Source: an uncultured Pseudomonadota bacterium (lineage in GTDB: Bacteria > Pseudomonadota > Gammaproteobacteria > Burkholderiales > SCOH01). From it: a stretch of 23,156 nucleotides of DNA. Location of the stretch: NCBI GenBank assembly GCA_937863215.1, contig CALMFQ010000015.1, positions 1 through 23,156 on the forward strand. The letters run 5' to 3'. The translations under genes were made by a program, and so were the position numbers. The notes under the pieces are model-generated. The model was not told the origin of the DNA, ran no database searches, and saw only the letters and a program-made list of their open reading frames with translations. Shown one piece after another: positions 8,439 to 16,351 of the stretch. Each line of letters starts with the position of its first letter. The stretch's first letter is position 1.

Positions 8439-9755
8439 ATGCGTGACTTACTGATTGTTGCAATTTTTGCCTGGCTGACGCCCGCCGCGCTGAAACGCCC
8501 TTATGTCGGGGCATTGTTGTGGGCCTGGATCAGCGTGATGAACCCGCACCGGCTGGCGTACGGTTTTGCCTTTGACCTGCAGCTGGGGCTGGCTGCCGCT
8601 GCGCTGACGCTGCTGTCGATGCTGATGCATCGCGATCAGGTGCGCAGCATTCCCAAATTGCCAGTGGTGAAAATCTGGGGCGCGTTCTGCCTGTGGATGG
8701 TAGTGACGACGATAGTCGCGCTCTACCCGGAAGACAGTCAGGAGATGCTGGGCAAAGTGGCGAAGATCATGTTCATGCTGTTCATGACCATCATTGTGGT
8801 GGTGGAAAAGCGCCAGATCCAGCTGCTGATCTGGGTTTACGCCATGTCAATCGGCTTGCTGGGGGTGAAAAGCGGTTTGTATACGCTGTCTGGCGGTGGC
8901 GGAGGCCGGGTGTGGGGGCCGCCTGGGTCGTTTATCTACGGCAATAATGAAATCGGCCTGGCTTTTGTGGTGTCGATCCCGATCCTGTATTACCTGACGT
9001 TCCAGACGCAGAATCGCTGGCTCAAGTTATTTACCTTTGGCTGCGCGGCGGCCAGTGCACTGGCGACTTTTGGCACCCAGTCGCGTGGTGCATTCCTGGC
9101 GATCGGCTCGATGGCCGCCTTCCTGTGGTTGAAATCGGATCGCAAGCTGCCGCTGGGCATCCTGCTGGTATTCGCCGGCTTTGCCATTCTCGCCTTCATG
9201 CCGGACTCCTGGCATAACCGGATGGATACGATCAAAACCTATGATCAGGACGCGTCGGCAATGGGCCGGATCAATGCCTGGTGGATGGCGTTCAATCTGG
9301 CTACCGATCACTGGCTGGGTGGCGGATTCGCGATTTACAAAGGCAGCCTGTTTGCCCGCTATGCGCCTAATCCGGAAGATATCCACGCGGCGCACAGTAT
9401 CTATTTCCAGGTACTCGGCGAACACGGCTTCATCGGTTTGGCGCTGTATCTGCTATTTGGCGTATTCAGCTGGCGTCTGGCCAGTACAGTGCACAAACGC
9501 GCCAATGGCAATCCGGATCTGGATTGGATTACCCGCTTTGCGCTGATGGCCAAGGTCAGCATCATCGGCTTTGCCGTCGGCGGAGCCTTCCTCAGTCTGG
9601 CGTACTTCGATTTGCCGTATTACCTGACGGTAACCCTGCTGGCAATGTATCGCTGGCTTGATCTGCATCAGGCAAGCGTTGTGCCGGCACGCGGCAGGGC
9701 TATGCCTGCGATGCGTGTGCGCCGCAAGCTACCGCAGCCGGGAGGAGGGCGATGA
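8439..9755 (+). CDS. O-antigen ligase/Wzy-like membrane protein, exosortase A-associated O-glycosylation ligase type
   Basis: A 438-residue polytopic membrane protein with about ten hydrophobic segments. The first third (AALKRPYVGALLWAWISVMN, then PHRLAYGF) and the glycine-rich GGGGGRVWGPPGSFIYGNNE match the family annotated as putative O-glycosylation ligase of exosortase A systems (TIGR03097, from memory). The large periplasmic loop, about residues 255-335, has GRINAWWMAF and AHSIYFQVLGEHG (H319 at its start), the conserved part of the Wzy_C/WaaL domain. Such proteins polymerise lipid-linked repeat units or join a glycan to an acceptor in the periplasm. With the flippase upstream it completes the export side of the cluster. 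It overlaps the deacetylase start by 4 bases. Polymerase versus ligase cannot be decided from the sequence. Confidence 0.88.
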   Translation: MRDLLIVAIFAWLTPAALKRPYVGALLWAWISVMNPHRLAYGFAFDLQLGLAAAALTLLSMLMHRDQVRSIPKLPVVKIWGAFCLWMVVTTIVALYPEDSQEMLGKVAKIMFMLFMTIIVVVEKRQIQLLIWVYAMSIGLLGVKSGLYTLSGGGGGRVWGPPGSFIYGNNEIGLAFVVSIPILYYLTFQTQNRWLKLFTFGCAAASALATFGTQSRGAFLAIGSMAAFLWLKSDRKLPLGILLVFAGFAILAFMPDSWHNRMDTIKTYDQDASAMGRINAWWMAFNLATDHWLGGGFAIYKGSLFARYAPNPEDIHAAHSIYFQVLGEHGFIGLALYLLFGVFSWRLASTVHKRANGNPDLDWITRFALMAKVSIIGFAVGGAFLSLAYFDLPYYLTVTLLAMYRWLDLHQASVVPARGRAMPAMRVRRKLPQPGGGR

Positions 9756-10711
9756 TCGGCCTGGGCATCGCACGTTCCGCCATTGGCGCCTTGGCGCGCT
9801 TGAGCGGGAAATCCGGCCTGATGGTGCTGATCTATCACCGGGTGCTGCCGGAACCCGACCCAATGCTGCCGGATGTGCCGGACGCAGCGATGTTCGCGGT
9901 GCAGATGGAAGTTATCAGCCGCTATTTCCGCGTCGCGCCGCTGCGTCAGGCGCTGGACGAGCTGCAACAGGGCCGGCTGCCGGCGCCGACGGTTGCCGTC
10001 ACTTTCGACGATGGCTATGCCGACAATCTGGAAGTGGCGTTGCCGGTATTGCAGCGTTTTGATGTGCCGGCCACGGTATTCGTCGCGCCCGGTTTTCTTG
10101 ATGGCGGGCTGATGTTCAACGACGCAATTACCGAAATTTTTCGTCAGGCACCGGCCGGTTTGTTTGACCTGCAAGCGTTCGGCCTTGGTAGCTGGCAGCT
10201 CGACGACTGGGCCGGCCGTCGTTCCGCCGCCAACAAGGTTACCTTGCAGATCAAATACCAGACGCTGGACGAGCGCCAGAGCCTGATCGCCAGACTGGCG
10301 CAATACGCCGGTGCTAGCCTGCCAGACTCCCTCATGCTGAGCAGCGAGCAACTGCGTCAACTGAACCAGTCTGAGCTGATCGACATAGGCGCGCATACCG
10401 TCAATCACCCGATCCTGGCACGGCTCGACGATGTGGCGGCAGAGGCCGAAATCCGCGCTAGCAAGGCGCAGCTGGAGCATTTGCTGGGTGAATCGGTCGA
10501 GCTGTTTGCCTATCCGAACGGTAAACCCGGCAACGATTACTTGCCACAGCATGTGGCGCAGGTGCAGCGTGCCGGCTTCCGTTATGCCTTGTCGACCAGC
10601 GAGGGCGTGGCGCGCAATCGCAATGCCCTGTTCGAAGTGCCGCGCCTCGGTTCGTGGGACCGCACACCGATGCGTTTCCTGGCTCGCATGTGCTTGCTGC
10701 TGGCGCGTTGA
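9752..10711 (+). CDS. Polysaccharide deacetylase (CE4/NodB family)
   Basis: A 319-residue protein with a clear NodB homology domain. TFDDGYADN contains the catalytic-base and metal aspartates (D86, D87). IGAHTVNHPIL has the metal histidines H215 and H219 in the HTxxH arrangement. FAYPNGKPG is the later substrate-groove motif. A family-typical insertion of about 60 residues lies between motifs 1 and 2. Members remove N- or O-acetyl groups from glycans. There is no clear signal peptide, since the N-terminus IGLGIARSAIGALARLSGKS is only mildly hydrophobic. It could therefore act on lipid-linked intermediates in the cytoplasm or remain N-terminally anchored. It has a strong GGAGGAG ribosome-binding site just before its start and a 4-base overlap with the ligase gene. 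It differs from the PuuE-like deacetylase commonly named in PEP-CTERM loci. Confidence 0.9.
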   Translation: MIGLGIARSAIGALARLSGKSGLMVLIYHRVLPEPDPMLPDVPDAAMFAVQMEVISRYFRVAPLRQALDELQQGRLPAPTVAVTFDDGYADNLEVALPVLQRFDVPATVFVAPGFLDGGLMFNDAITEIFRQAPAGLFDLQAFGLGSWQLDDWAGRRSAANKVTLQIKYQTLDERQSLIARLAQYAGASLPDSLMLSSEQLRQLNQSELIDIGAHTVNHPILARLDDVAAEAEIRASKAQLEHLLGESVELFAYPNGKPGNDYLPQHVAQVQRAGFRYALSTSEGVARNRNALFEVPRLGSWDRTPMRFLARMCLLLAR

Positions 10712-10749
10712 TCCGGCAGCCGGCAACCAACACTCATCAACAGGGGAAC

Positions 10750-11709
10750 ATGTTGGCAGTTATCGACAGCGCAGAAACCAGCCTGCTGCGCCCACGGTTG
10801 AAATTCATGCTCGGCGAGCTGCTGCTCGGCAGCTGGCAGCCGCAGCTGCTGGTGGCCGATCCGCTGCGCTTTGGCCTGGCCGATTGGCCGGATGCGCCGC
10901 CGCTAATGCAGGCAGCGCTGCCGGCGGAGGCTGATGGCTTTCTCTGCCGCAAGGTTGATGCCCAACGTTTTGACCCTGGCATCGGCCGTTATGGCGATTT
11001 CATCCGTTATGTGCGCTATCGTGATGTGCTGCATTACGTCGAAATCGTGGGCAGTTTCGATGATTACCTGAAACGTTTCTCCGCCAAATCGCGCCAGAAC
11101 CTCAGCCGCTCGGTGCGCCGTTTTCTCGAACGCGATCCGCAGCGCAACGGCTGCGAAATCTATACCGCGGCAGCCGACATGCCGCGTTTTCATGCCGAAG
11201 CCGCTGCCATCTCGCAGCAGACCTACCAGACCCGCCTGCTCGACGCCGGCCTGCCGGCCGACGCAGAGTTCCTGCAGGGCATGGTGGCCGCCGCCGAACG
11301 TGGCGATGCGCGCGGCTACCTGCTGCGCGACGGCGAGCGCGCCATCGCTTTTGCCTGGTGCCGCCGCCACGGCGACAACCTGATCTACGACACCATAGGC
11401 TACCTGCCCGACAGCGCCAGCCTCTCGCCCGGCAACGTATTGCTGTTCCTGATCCTGCAAGACGTGTTCAGCCACGGCAGCTACGCCATCCTCGATTTCG
11501 GCCCCGGCGAAGCCCAATACAAAGCGACGTTCGCCACCCATCGGCAGGAATTCGAAGACGTCTACCTGCTGCGCCCGACGCTGCGCCACCGCCTGCTGGC
11601 CAGCCTGCATTACCGGCTCGGCAACCTGTCGTCCGACATCGGCGCCGTGCTGGAACGCTATGGGCTGAAAAAGCGTATCAAGAACCTGATCCGGGCGGCG
11701 AAGGGCTGA
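10750..11709 (+). CDS. GNAT/FemAB-like acyl or aminoacyl transferase (Acetyltransf_6 type)
   Basis: A 319-residue protein resembling the BioF2/CelD-like GNAT group (Acetyltransf_6), which is structurally related to FemAB aminoacyltransferases. The recognisable core runs from FDDYLKRFSAKSRQNLSRSV (about 101-120), a basic helix typical of the group, through the later strand GERAIAFAWCRRHGDNLIYD, to the end motif DFGPGEAQYKATFA. Related proteins in EPS and PEP-CTERM loci are proposed to acylate sugars or add amino acids; none is firmly characterised to my knowledge. The start at 10750 is set by an AGGGGA site at 10742-10747. Other in-frame starts lie inside the deacetylase gene. It is the last gene of the plus-strand run, directly behind a deacetylase, which suggests it re-modifies the amine the deacetylase frees. 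That link is inference. Confidence 0.8.
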   Translation: MLAVIDSAETSLLRPRLKFMLGELLLGSWQPQLLVADPLRFGLADWPDAPPLMQAALPAEADGFLCRKVDAQRFDPGIGRYGDFIRYVRYRDVLHYVEIVGSFDDYLKRFSAKSRQNLSRSVRRFLERDPQRNGCEIYTAAADMPRFHAEAAAISQQTYQTRLLDAGLPADAEFLQGMVAAAERGDARGYLLRDGERAIAFAWCRRHGDNLIYDTIGYLPDSASLSPGNVLLFLILQDVFSHGSYAILDFGPGEAQYKATFATHRQEFEDVYLLRPTLRHRLLASLHYRLGNLSSDIGAVLERYGLKKRIKNLIRAAKG

Positions 11710-11722
11710 GCGGATTCGGTGT

Positions 11723-11759
11723 CGGGCTGCAGGCCGCATGGATATTGGCTTGCAGCCCG
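11723..11759. terminator. Possible hairpin between convergent genes
   Basis: CGGGCTGCA at 11723-11731 pairs perfectly with TGCAGCCCG at 11751-11759 across a 19-base loop. It sits just after the last plus-strand gene and before the end of the convergent minus-strand lipoprotein gene. No T-run follows on either strand, so it would at best be a weak or Rho-assisted terminator. The rest of 11710-11904 shows no gene. Confidence 0.35.
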
Positions 11760-11904
11760 GCTGCGCGAGGCATGTGGCATGGCGCTGCTGCGATTCTGAT
11801 GGCAAGGCTTGGCTTGAAATGGCAAGCGGCCGGCCAGAGAGTGAAAACGGGCGCCGCTGAAAATGCTATGTAAGCCATGAGCCACGAACTTCCCAATCGG
11901 CGAT

Positions 11905-12867
11905 TCAGCGTGGTGCTGCGTCGGGTGTCGGCTGCAGCAGGCGCCCCAGTTCGGCAAAAAACGCATGGCGATAAGATGCGCCATTGGCATGCAAACGGTG
12001 GTCTGCGCCGGGATAGATACGGACAATCAGGTTGTCTTTCCCTGCTTCCCGGAACTTCGTTGCGAGGAAATGCACCGACTCAACCGGAACACTTTGGTCC
12101 TGCTCACCCATGCCGACCAGAACCGGGATATGCAACTGCAAAAGATCGGCGACGGGGTCGATGTCCATGATATCCACCCACCAGCGATAGCGATTGCCAT
12201 ACCAGCTCTGCTCGATACTGCGAGGGTCGGCGGCAATTTTTTCCCAGCCCGAATCGACGTCGAACGGTATCGCCCCTCGTTCCCTGAGCGTGGCAAGCGA
12301 TTTGCGCATTGAGTAGCCGCCGCTGCCGATAATCGCAAGATGGGTAACTGCGGGAAACAATCCGGCAACCTTGATTGCCGGGAGCGCGCCTTCCGAGACC
12401 CCCACCAATACGATATTCCTGGGCCGGTGCGATGCCGCACCCAGTTGCGCGGCGATGAATTCCGAATAGTCGGCGACCCATTGATCCGGATTGTTTGCCA
12501 GATGAAATTCACGACCACAGTCGAACAGCCCCATGGAGCGGTCGGAGACGAAGCGCTTGTTGAGAACGAAAACGCGAGCATTGACCGCGAGGCCTTCGAC
12601 GTAGCCAGGCATCACCGACTTCCAGCTGGGGCAGCCTGTCGCGCCATAGAAGAAAACCACGGTATCCGGTAGTGCCGCATCGCCGACCGCAAACGAGTAG
12701 TACGTGCTTGAACCACCATCCCGGTAATGAAATACACGGGGCAGAGGCGCTGCGTTGCCGTACATATGAGCGGCGCGCTGAATGGTCGTGCAGCCGGGCA
12801 GGACAAGAGCAAGCGACAGGGCAAAGAGACAGGGAAGGCGCATGAGTCTGGTGATTGCGAGATGCAT
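11905..12867 (-). CDS. Lipoprotein alpha/beta hydrolase
   Basis: A 320-residue protein with an N-terminal signal of the lipoprotein type: a positively charged start, a hydrophobic stretch LFALSLALVLPG and C26 as the likely lipidated cysteine (LPGC lipobox; proline at that position is less common). The mature part is an alpha/beta hydrolase. The nucleophile elbow is GVSEG with S158, the acid is probably D257 (GEQDQSVP) and the base H290 (GADHRLH), in the usual order. It would act outside the cytoplasm as an esterase or peptidase-like hydrolase, perhaps on acyl groups of the exported polymer. The start at 12867 has a GGAAC stretch about 10 bases upstream; a second ATG at 12843 would also leave a usable signal peptide. 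A 191-base gap separates it from the seven-gene run upstream, so it may be transcribed on its own. The substrate is unknown. Confidence 0.82.
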   Translation of the reverse strand: MHLAITRLMRLPCLFALSLALVLPGCTTIQRAAHMYGNAAPLPRVFHYRDGGSSTYYSFAVGDAALPDTVVFFYGATGCPSWKSVMPGYVEGLAVNARVFVLNKRFVSDRSMGLFDCGREFHLANNPDQWVADYSEFIAAQLGAASHRPRNIVLVGVSEGALPAIKVAGLFPAVTHLAIIGSGGYSMRKSLATLRERGAIPFDVDSGWEKIAADPRSIEQSWYGNRYRWWVDIMDIDPVADLLQLHIPVLVGMGEQDQSVPVESVHFLATKFREAGKDNLIVRIYPGADHRLHANGASYRHAFFAELGRLLQPTPDAAPR

Positions 12868-12895
12868 AAGGTCAACAGTTCCTATGGCTGAACGT

Positions 12896-12918
12896 CAGTC
12901 AGCGCAGCCGGCTGACTG
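12896..12918. terminator. Short inverted repeat in the gap upstream of the lipoprotein gene
   Basis: CAGTCAGC at 12896-12903 pairs with GCTGACTG at 12911-12918 with a 7-base loop. It lies in the 191-base gap (12868-13058) between the end of the seven-gene minus-strand run and the lipoprotein gene. It could end the run or be a regulator site for the lipoprotein gene. There is no T-run, so the role is open. No coding region is seen in this gap. Confidence 0.3.
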
Positions 12919-13058
12919 CCCGTTTGGCCGGGTTTTGTTGGGCGTTGCCGCCGGAAGGCTGGGCAAAGGATGTGTATGTGCGGCAGGTTGTACCTATTTG
13001 AGGGCTGCCATCATCGCGTTCGCAATGGCAGACGAACAGGTCCTTTGCCCGGCCCCAT

Positions 13059-14144
13059 TCAGCCATACCCCCCGCGCTTGCGGAGCAAATAGCGCAATGC
13101 CATGCCGCGCAATCCCGGCCGTATTGCCAGGCGGTCGAGCAATTGCACGCCTTCGGTGGCGCCCCAGCGCTGTTTGTAGCCGGAGTCGCCGGCACCCCAA
13201 TCGACGTGGCGGATGCCGTGCTGCAGCGTGTCTTTCAGCACGTGGGCGGTGAGAATGGTGCCGGGGCTGTTGGATTTGAATTCTTCGTCGTAGGTGTTGG
13301 CGACGATGTGGCGGGTGTCGCCGAGGTCGAGGTTGAGCGAGAATGCCACCGGACGTTCGCCGACGTACAGCAGGCAGAGCTGGAACGGTGGCTGGCCAGA
13401 GGCATCGAGCAGGCTGCGCCAGAACTGCCGGTTGCGTTCGCCGACAAATTTGGTGTCTCCGCCGCTTTTTGCGACCCAGGAGTTGGCCTCGATGGTGGCG
13501 CAGTCGTCGCAGCGTCGTTGCCATTCGGCAGTGGTGGCCGGGGGGGCGCAGACTATGTGCACCGGTGCGCTTTTGTTCAGCCGGCGCGTGTAATACGCGA
13601 CGCGGTCGGTCAGGTGCTTGCCCCATTGCGCTTCGAAAGCCGCCGCATTTTCCGGCACGGCGACCAGCCAGCTGGTACCGAGCGGCTTTTCCAGGCAGGC
13701 CCAGCCTTGCGCGCGCAAACGGTCGAGCACCGCTTCGATCAACGGGTCGCCTGCGCGTACCGGGCCGAAACGGATCACTGGCCAGTGTTGAGCCTTGAGT
13801 CTGGCGGCAATCGCCGTTGCCAGCTGCAGCGAGCTGCCGGTTTGTGCCAGCGAGCGGTAGGGCCAGTAATATCCTCCCAGCGACAAGGCACTGAAACCGG
13901 GGAAACGCTGCACGCCGAATACGGCCTGACACAGCGGCTGGTTCTGCCGGCGCACCGATAGCAAGTGCGCCTCCTGCTGCCAGTTTTCCTGCGGCAAAAA
14001 CGCGCTGCACCACGCATGGAAGCAGGCAGTGCCGAAAAAACCGCCATCGTTGCCGGCTGCCGGCTGCCACTGCGCCAGTTCAACGGCGAGGTCTTGCGTG
14101 TCGCAGGCTGCGTGGTCTGTGGCATTGCCAATGCTGTGATTCAT
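13059..14144 (-). CDS. GNAT/FemAB-like transferase (Acetyltransf_6 type), second in the window
   Basis: A 361-residue protein of the same broad class as those at 10750 and 21022 but clearly diverged. An N-terminal half, including GGYYWPYRSLA, precedes the GNAT-like core. The core has WGKHLTDRVAYYTRRLNKS (about 193-211, the basic helix), then the strand GERPVAFSLNLDLGDTRHIV and the final DWGAGDSGYKQRWG, equivalent to the DFGPGEAQYKATFA end motif of the first copy. It would move an acyl or aminoacyl group onto an amine or hydroxyl, probably in the cytoplasm, as no signal peptide or membrane segment is seen. AAGG lies about 8 bases before the start, and the gap to the deacetylase-like gene upstream is only 9 bases. 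It is the last gene of the seven-gene run. Substrates are not known. Confidence 0.78.
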   Translation of the reverse strand: MNHSIGNATDHAACDTQDLAVELAQWQPAAGNDGGFFGTACFHAWCSAFLPQENWQQEAHLLSVRRQNQPLCQAVFGVQRFPGFSALSLGGYYWPYRSLAQTGSSLQLATAIAARLKAQHWPVIRFGPVRAGDPLIEAVLDRLRAQGWACLEKPLGTSWLVAVPENAAAFEAQWGKHLTDRVAYYTRRLNKSAPVHIVCAPPATTAEWQRRCDDCATIEANSWVAKSGGDTKFVGERNRQFWRSLLDASGQPPFQLCLLYVGERPVAFSLNLDLGDTRHIVANTYDEEFKSNSPGTILTAHVLKDTLQHGIRHVDWGAGDSGYKQRWGATEGVQLLDRLAIRPGLRGMALRYLLRKRGGYG

Positions 14145-14153
14145 GTCGTTGCC

Positions 14154-15182
14154 TTATCCGCGCAGCTGCATCCAGCCGGTTTCCAGCATCCGGGCCAGCC
14201 CCGCATGGCGTGGGGCGATGAATCTGGCATCGGCACGGCCGGCTACGGCCTGCCAGGCGGCGCTGCCGGCACGGAAGGTGGTGGTGTGGAAGCGCTGGCG
14301 CTGGTTGCCGAGAAATTCGGCCAATTGTTGCAGGCGGCGTTGTACCAGCGGATTGGGGCGGTAGGCAACCTGCGCCGGATCGCCCTGTTCGGTGTTGATG
14401 CTGCTGCTGAATTCGCTGGCATGGGTCAGGATTACTACCGGGCCGTTCCGGGTGCGGTAGGCCCATTCGAGCATGCGCCGGGTGACCGGCCAGCTGGTAC
14501 CGGTGATGGTCAGGCATTTGACCCGTTCACCGCGCAGCCCCGGCTCGGCATACGCCGCCACCGGCACTTCCAGCACGCCGTGCTGGCGCGTTGGCGCGAT
14601 CCAGCGTTGCAGTGTCGCGTCGTCGGGCCGGGTCAGGCCGAGTCCGACCGACGACGATAGCGGTACGCCGAGTTGCGCCAGCGCGGCATGCACGTCGGTA
14701 TCGACCTGCAGGTTGCCGCTGCGGAATGCCAGCGGCGGCTGGCCGACGATGGCGCTGAACAGTCCGATCGCCTCGCGCATCATCGCTAGCGCTTCGGCAC
14801 CGCGCCCGGCCCACGAGTCGTTCTTGCGCATGGTTTTCACTGTGCGCCGCCAGTCCGGGTCGCGGAAATAACGCCAGCAGGGGTGTGCGTGCAGCTGGAT
14901 ATCGTGGCTGCTGTCGGCGGCGCGGATTTCCTGCACCATCTGTTGCACTTCGCCCACGCCAAACAGGTGGGCACAGAAGACTTCGACAAAAAATGTTGCC
15001 GGCAGGCCATGTGCGCCGAGCGTATCGAGGATAAAACCCAGCCCGTGCGATTTGCCGTCGAGCAGACGCTGCATCGAGGCAAAGCCGATCGGCGTGTGGC
15101 TGTCGGGCTGGCCAAGACTGTGGTTGATGTCGAATTCGGCATCGATGCTGATGCAGACATCGAGCGGCGGCAGGGCGCTCAT
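14154..15182 (-). CDS. Polysaccharide deacetylase-like protein with altered motifs
   Basis: A 342-residue protein of the glycoside hydrolase/deacetylase (beta/alpha barrel) superfamily. The opening strand VCISIDAEFDIN gives acidic residues D14, E16 and D18 in place of the usual TFDDG. LPATFFVEVF (about 60-69) is the standard second strand of deacetylases. DIQLHAHPCW gives H98 and H100, an HxH pattern instead of HxxxH. The C-terminal region (VVILTHASEF) adds a further histidine. It is thus a deacetylase relative with a non-CE4 metal site, and may deacetylate or do another metal-dependent hydrolysis. The frame extends 90 bases upstream, but the ATG at 15182 overlaps the stop of the ATP-grasp gene as ATGA, and the fold starts just after, so this start is preferred. 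It is a different subfamily from the CE4 protein at 9752. Confidence 0.75.
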   Translation of the reverse strand: MSALPPLDVCISIDAEFDINHSLGQPDSHTPIGFASMQRLLDGKSHGLGFILDTLGAHGLPATFFVEVFCAHLFGVGEVQQMVQEIRAADSSHDIQLHAHPCWRYFRDPDWRRTVKTMRKNDSWAGRGAEALAMMREAIGLFSAIVGQPPLAFRSGNLQVDTDVHAALAQLGVPLSSSVGLGLTRPDDATLQRWIAPTRQHGVLEVPVAAYAEPGLRGERVKCLTITGTSWPVTRRMLEWAYRTRNGPVVILTHASEFSSSINTEQGDPAQVAYRPNPLVQRRLQQLAEFLGNQRQRFHTTTFRAGSAAWQAVAGRADARFIAPRHAGLARMLETGWMQLRG

Positions 15183-16351
15183 TGTGCTGCCTGCCGCCGG
15201 AACAGCCGTTGCCAGCGGATGCGCAGCTCTTCGCGCATGTCGGCGAAGAATGGCTGCGGATCGTCGCTGCACAGGTAGGTGAAGCGCGGCCGGCGCAGCC
15301 AGGAACGCGGTGCGTAATGCAGCAGATACCAGAACCAGACTTTCGGGTTACGTTCGGTATTGAACCAGACGCTGCGGTCGGTCTGCACCTGCGGCGGGCA
15401 AGGCTGGCCGGCCTGATCGAGGTATTCCAGCAGGCTGAGGTTGACGCCGTTGGCGATGCAGCAATCGAGCCAGAAATCGGTACGGCCGACGGTCGGCTCG
15501 ATGATCCAGTAACGGCCATCCGGGCCGCGTTTCAGCTCCAGCGACATCGGCCCGCTCATGTTGAACGGGGCAAAAAAGCGGCAGGCGATGGCGTGGATTT
15601 CGTCGTTATGCGTCGATTGCGCTGCCACGGTATGGCCCATTGCCGGCGGCGACGACAGCAATTTCTGTCCCTCGTAGCGTGCCAGCACCTTGCCGTCGCG
15701 CAGGTACAGCGCAGCGAAAAACAGGTCGCTGTCGCTGCCGTCGATCCATTCCTGCACTACGAACGGCAGGTCGGCGGCGAAGCGCTGCACGATCTGCTCC
15801 AGCTCGGCCTGGTTATTGGCACGCAAGACCTTGAAGCCGGACAGCGGCGCCACCGGTTTGACGATCAGCGGGAAATTCAGTCCGGCGGCGACGCCGGCGA
15901 CATCTTCCACCCGCTGCAGCGTGTGGCTGGCCGGATAATTCAGCCCGACAGCACGACCGGCGGCCTCGATATTGCTTTTCAGCAGCAGCGACGCGGTGGC
16001 TGCGGTATGAGCGGCCCAGCTGAGCCGGTACAGGCTGGCCAGCCGCGGCCAGTGATTGGCAACCGTTTTGACCATGCGGTCGTTGGTCAGCATCAGCACC
16101 GGCGGGCTGGCCGGGCGCAGCTTGCCGTGCAGTTCGATCAATGCGTCGATCAGGCCATCGCCGTTGGTGTCGGCAGCGTAGTGCATTGCGGCGTAACGCG
16201 AACGGCTGCCGGGACGGTTGCGATCCGATTCCAGCGCGATCACCCGCACGCCGCTGCGCCCCAGGCCGCGGATTGCCGCCAGGCTGTGGGCGCAGGCGCC
16301 GACCACCACCGCCAGCGGTGCCGTCGCACGCTCAGTGTTCATTGTGCGCAT
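15179..16351 (-). CDS. ATP-grasp carboxylate-amine ligase family protein
   Basis: A 390-residue ATP-grasp protein. Residues 12-100 form a pre-ATP-grasp Rossmann-like domain (PLAVVVGACAHSLAAIRGLG, later MLTNDR). The ATP-binding lysine is in FPLIVKPVAPLSGFKVLR (K165). VVQEWIDGSDSD gives the hinge acid, and SLELKRGPDGRYWIIEPTVGR carries the acidic metal ligands plus the conserved arginine. The family joins a carboxylate to an amine through an acyl phosphate, as in D-Asp ligase and carbamoyl-phosphate-like ligases. Versions in EPS loci are uncharacterised. The start may be the ATG at 16351 or that at 16342; neither has a strong ribosome-binding site. Either way it overlaps the end of the AsnB-like gene, and its own stop overlaps the deacetylase-like start by 4 bases, so the three are coupled. 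It is a candidate amino-acid ligase of the minus-strand pathway. Confidence 0.82.
   Translation of the reverse strand: MRTMNTERATAPLAVVVGACAHSLAAIRGLGRSGVRVIALESDRNRPGSRSRYAAMHYAADTNGDGLIDALIELHGKLRPASPPVLMLTNDRMVKTVANHWPRLASLYRLSWAAHTAATASLLLKSNIEAAGRAVGLNYPASHTLQRVEDVAGVAAGLNFPLIVKPVAPLSGFKVLRANNQAELEQIVQRFAADLPFVVQEWIDGSDSDLFFAALYLRDGKVLARYEGQKLLSSPPAMGHTVAAQSTHNDEIHAIACRFFAPFNMSGPMSLELKRGPDGRYWIIEPTVGRTDFWLDCCIANGVNLSLLEYLDQAGQPCPPQVQTDRSVWFNTERNPKVWFWYLLHYAPRSWLRRPRFTYLCSDDPQPFFADMREELRIRWQRLFRRQAAQ

Noticed and set aside
5441..8440. A very long (999-codon) open frame on the minus strand
   Set aside because: It lies antisense to GT4 and asparagine synthetase genes with strong motifs. 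Its translation is Gln/Arg/His-rich with no domain, as expected opposite high-GC codons.
12919..12939. Terminator-like CCCG-loop-CGGG followed by TTTT on the plus strand
   Set aside because: The stem is only 4 base pairs and no plus-strand gene ends nearby. It is likely chance.
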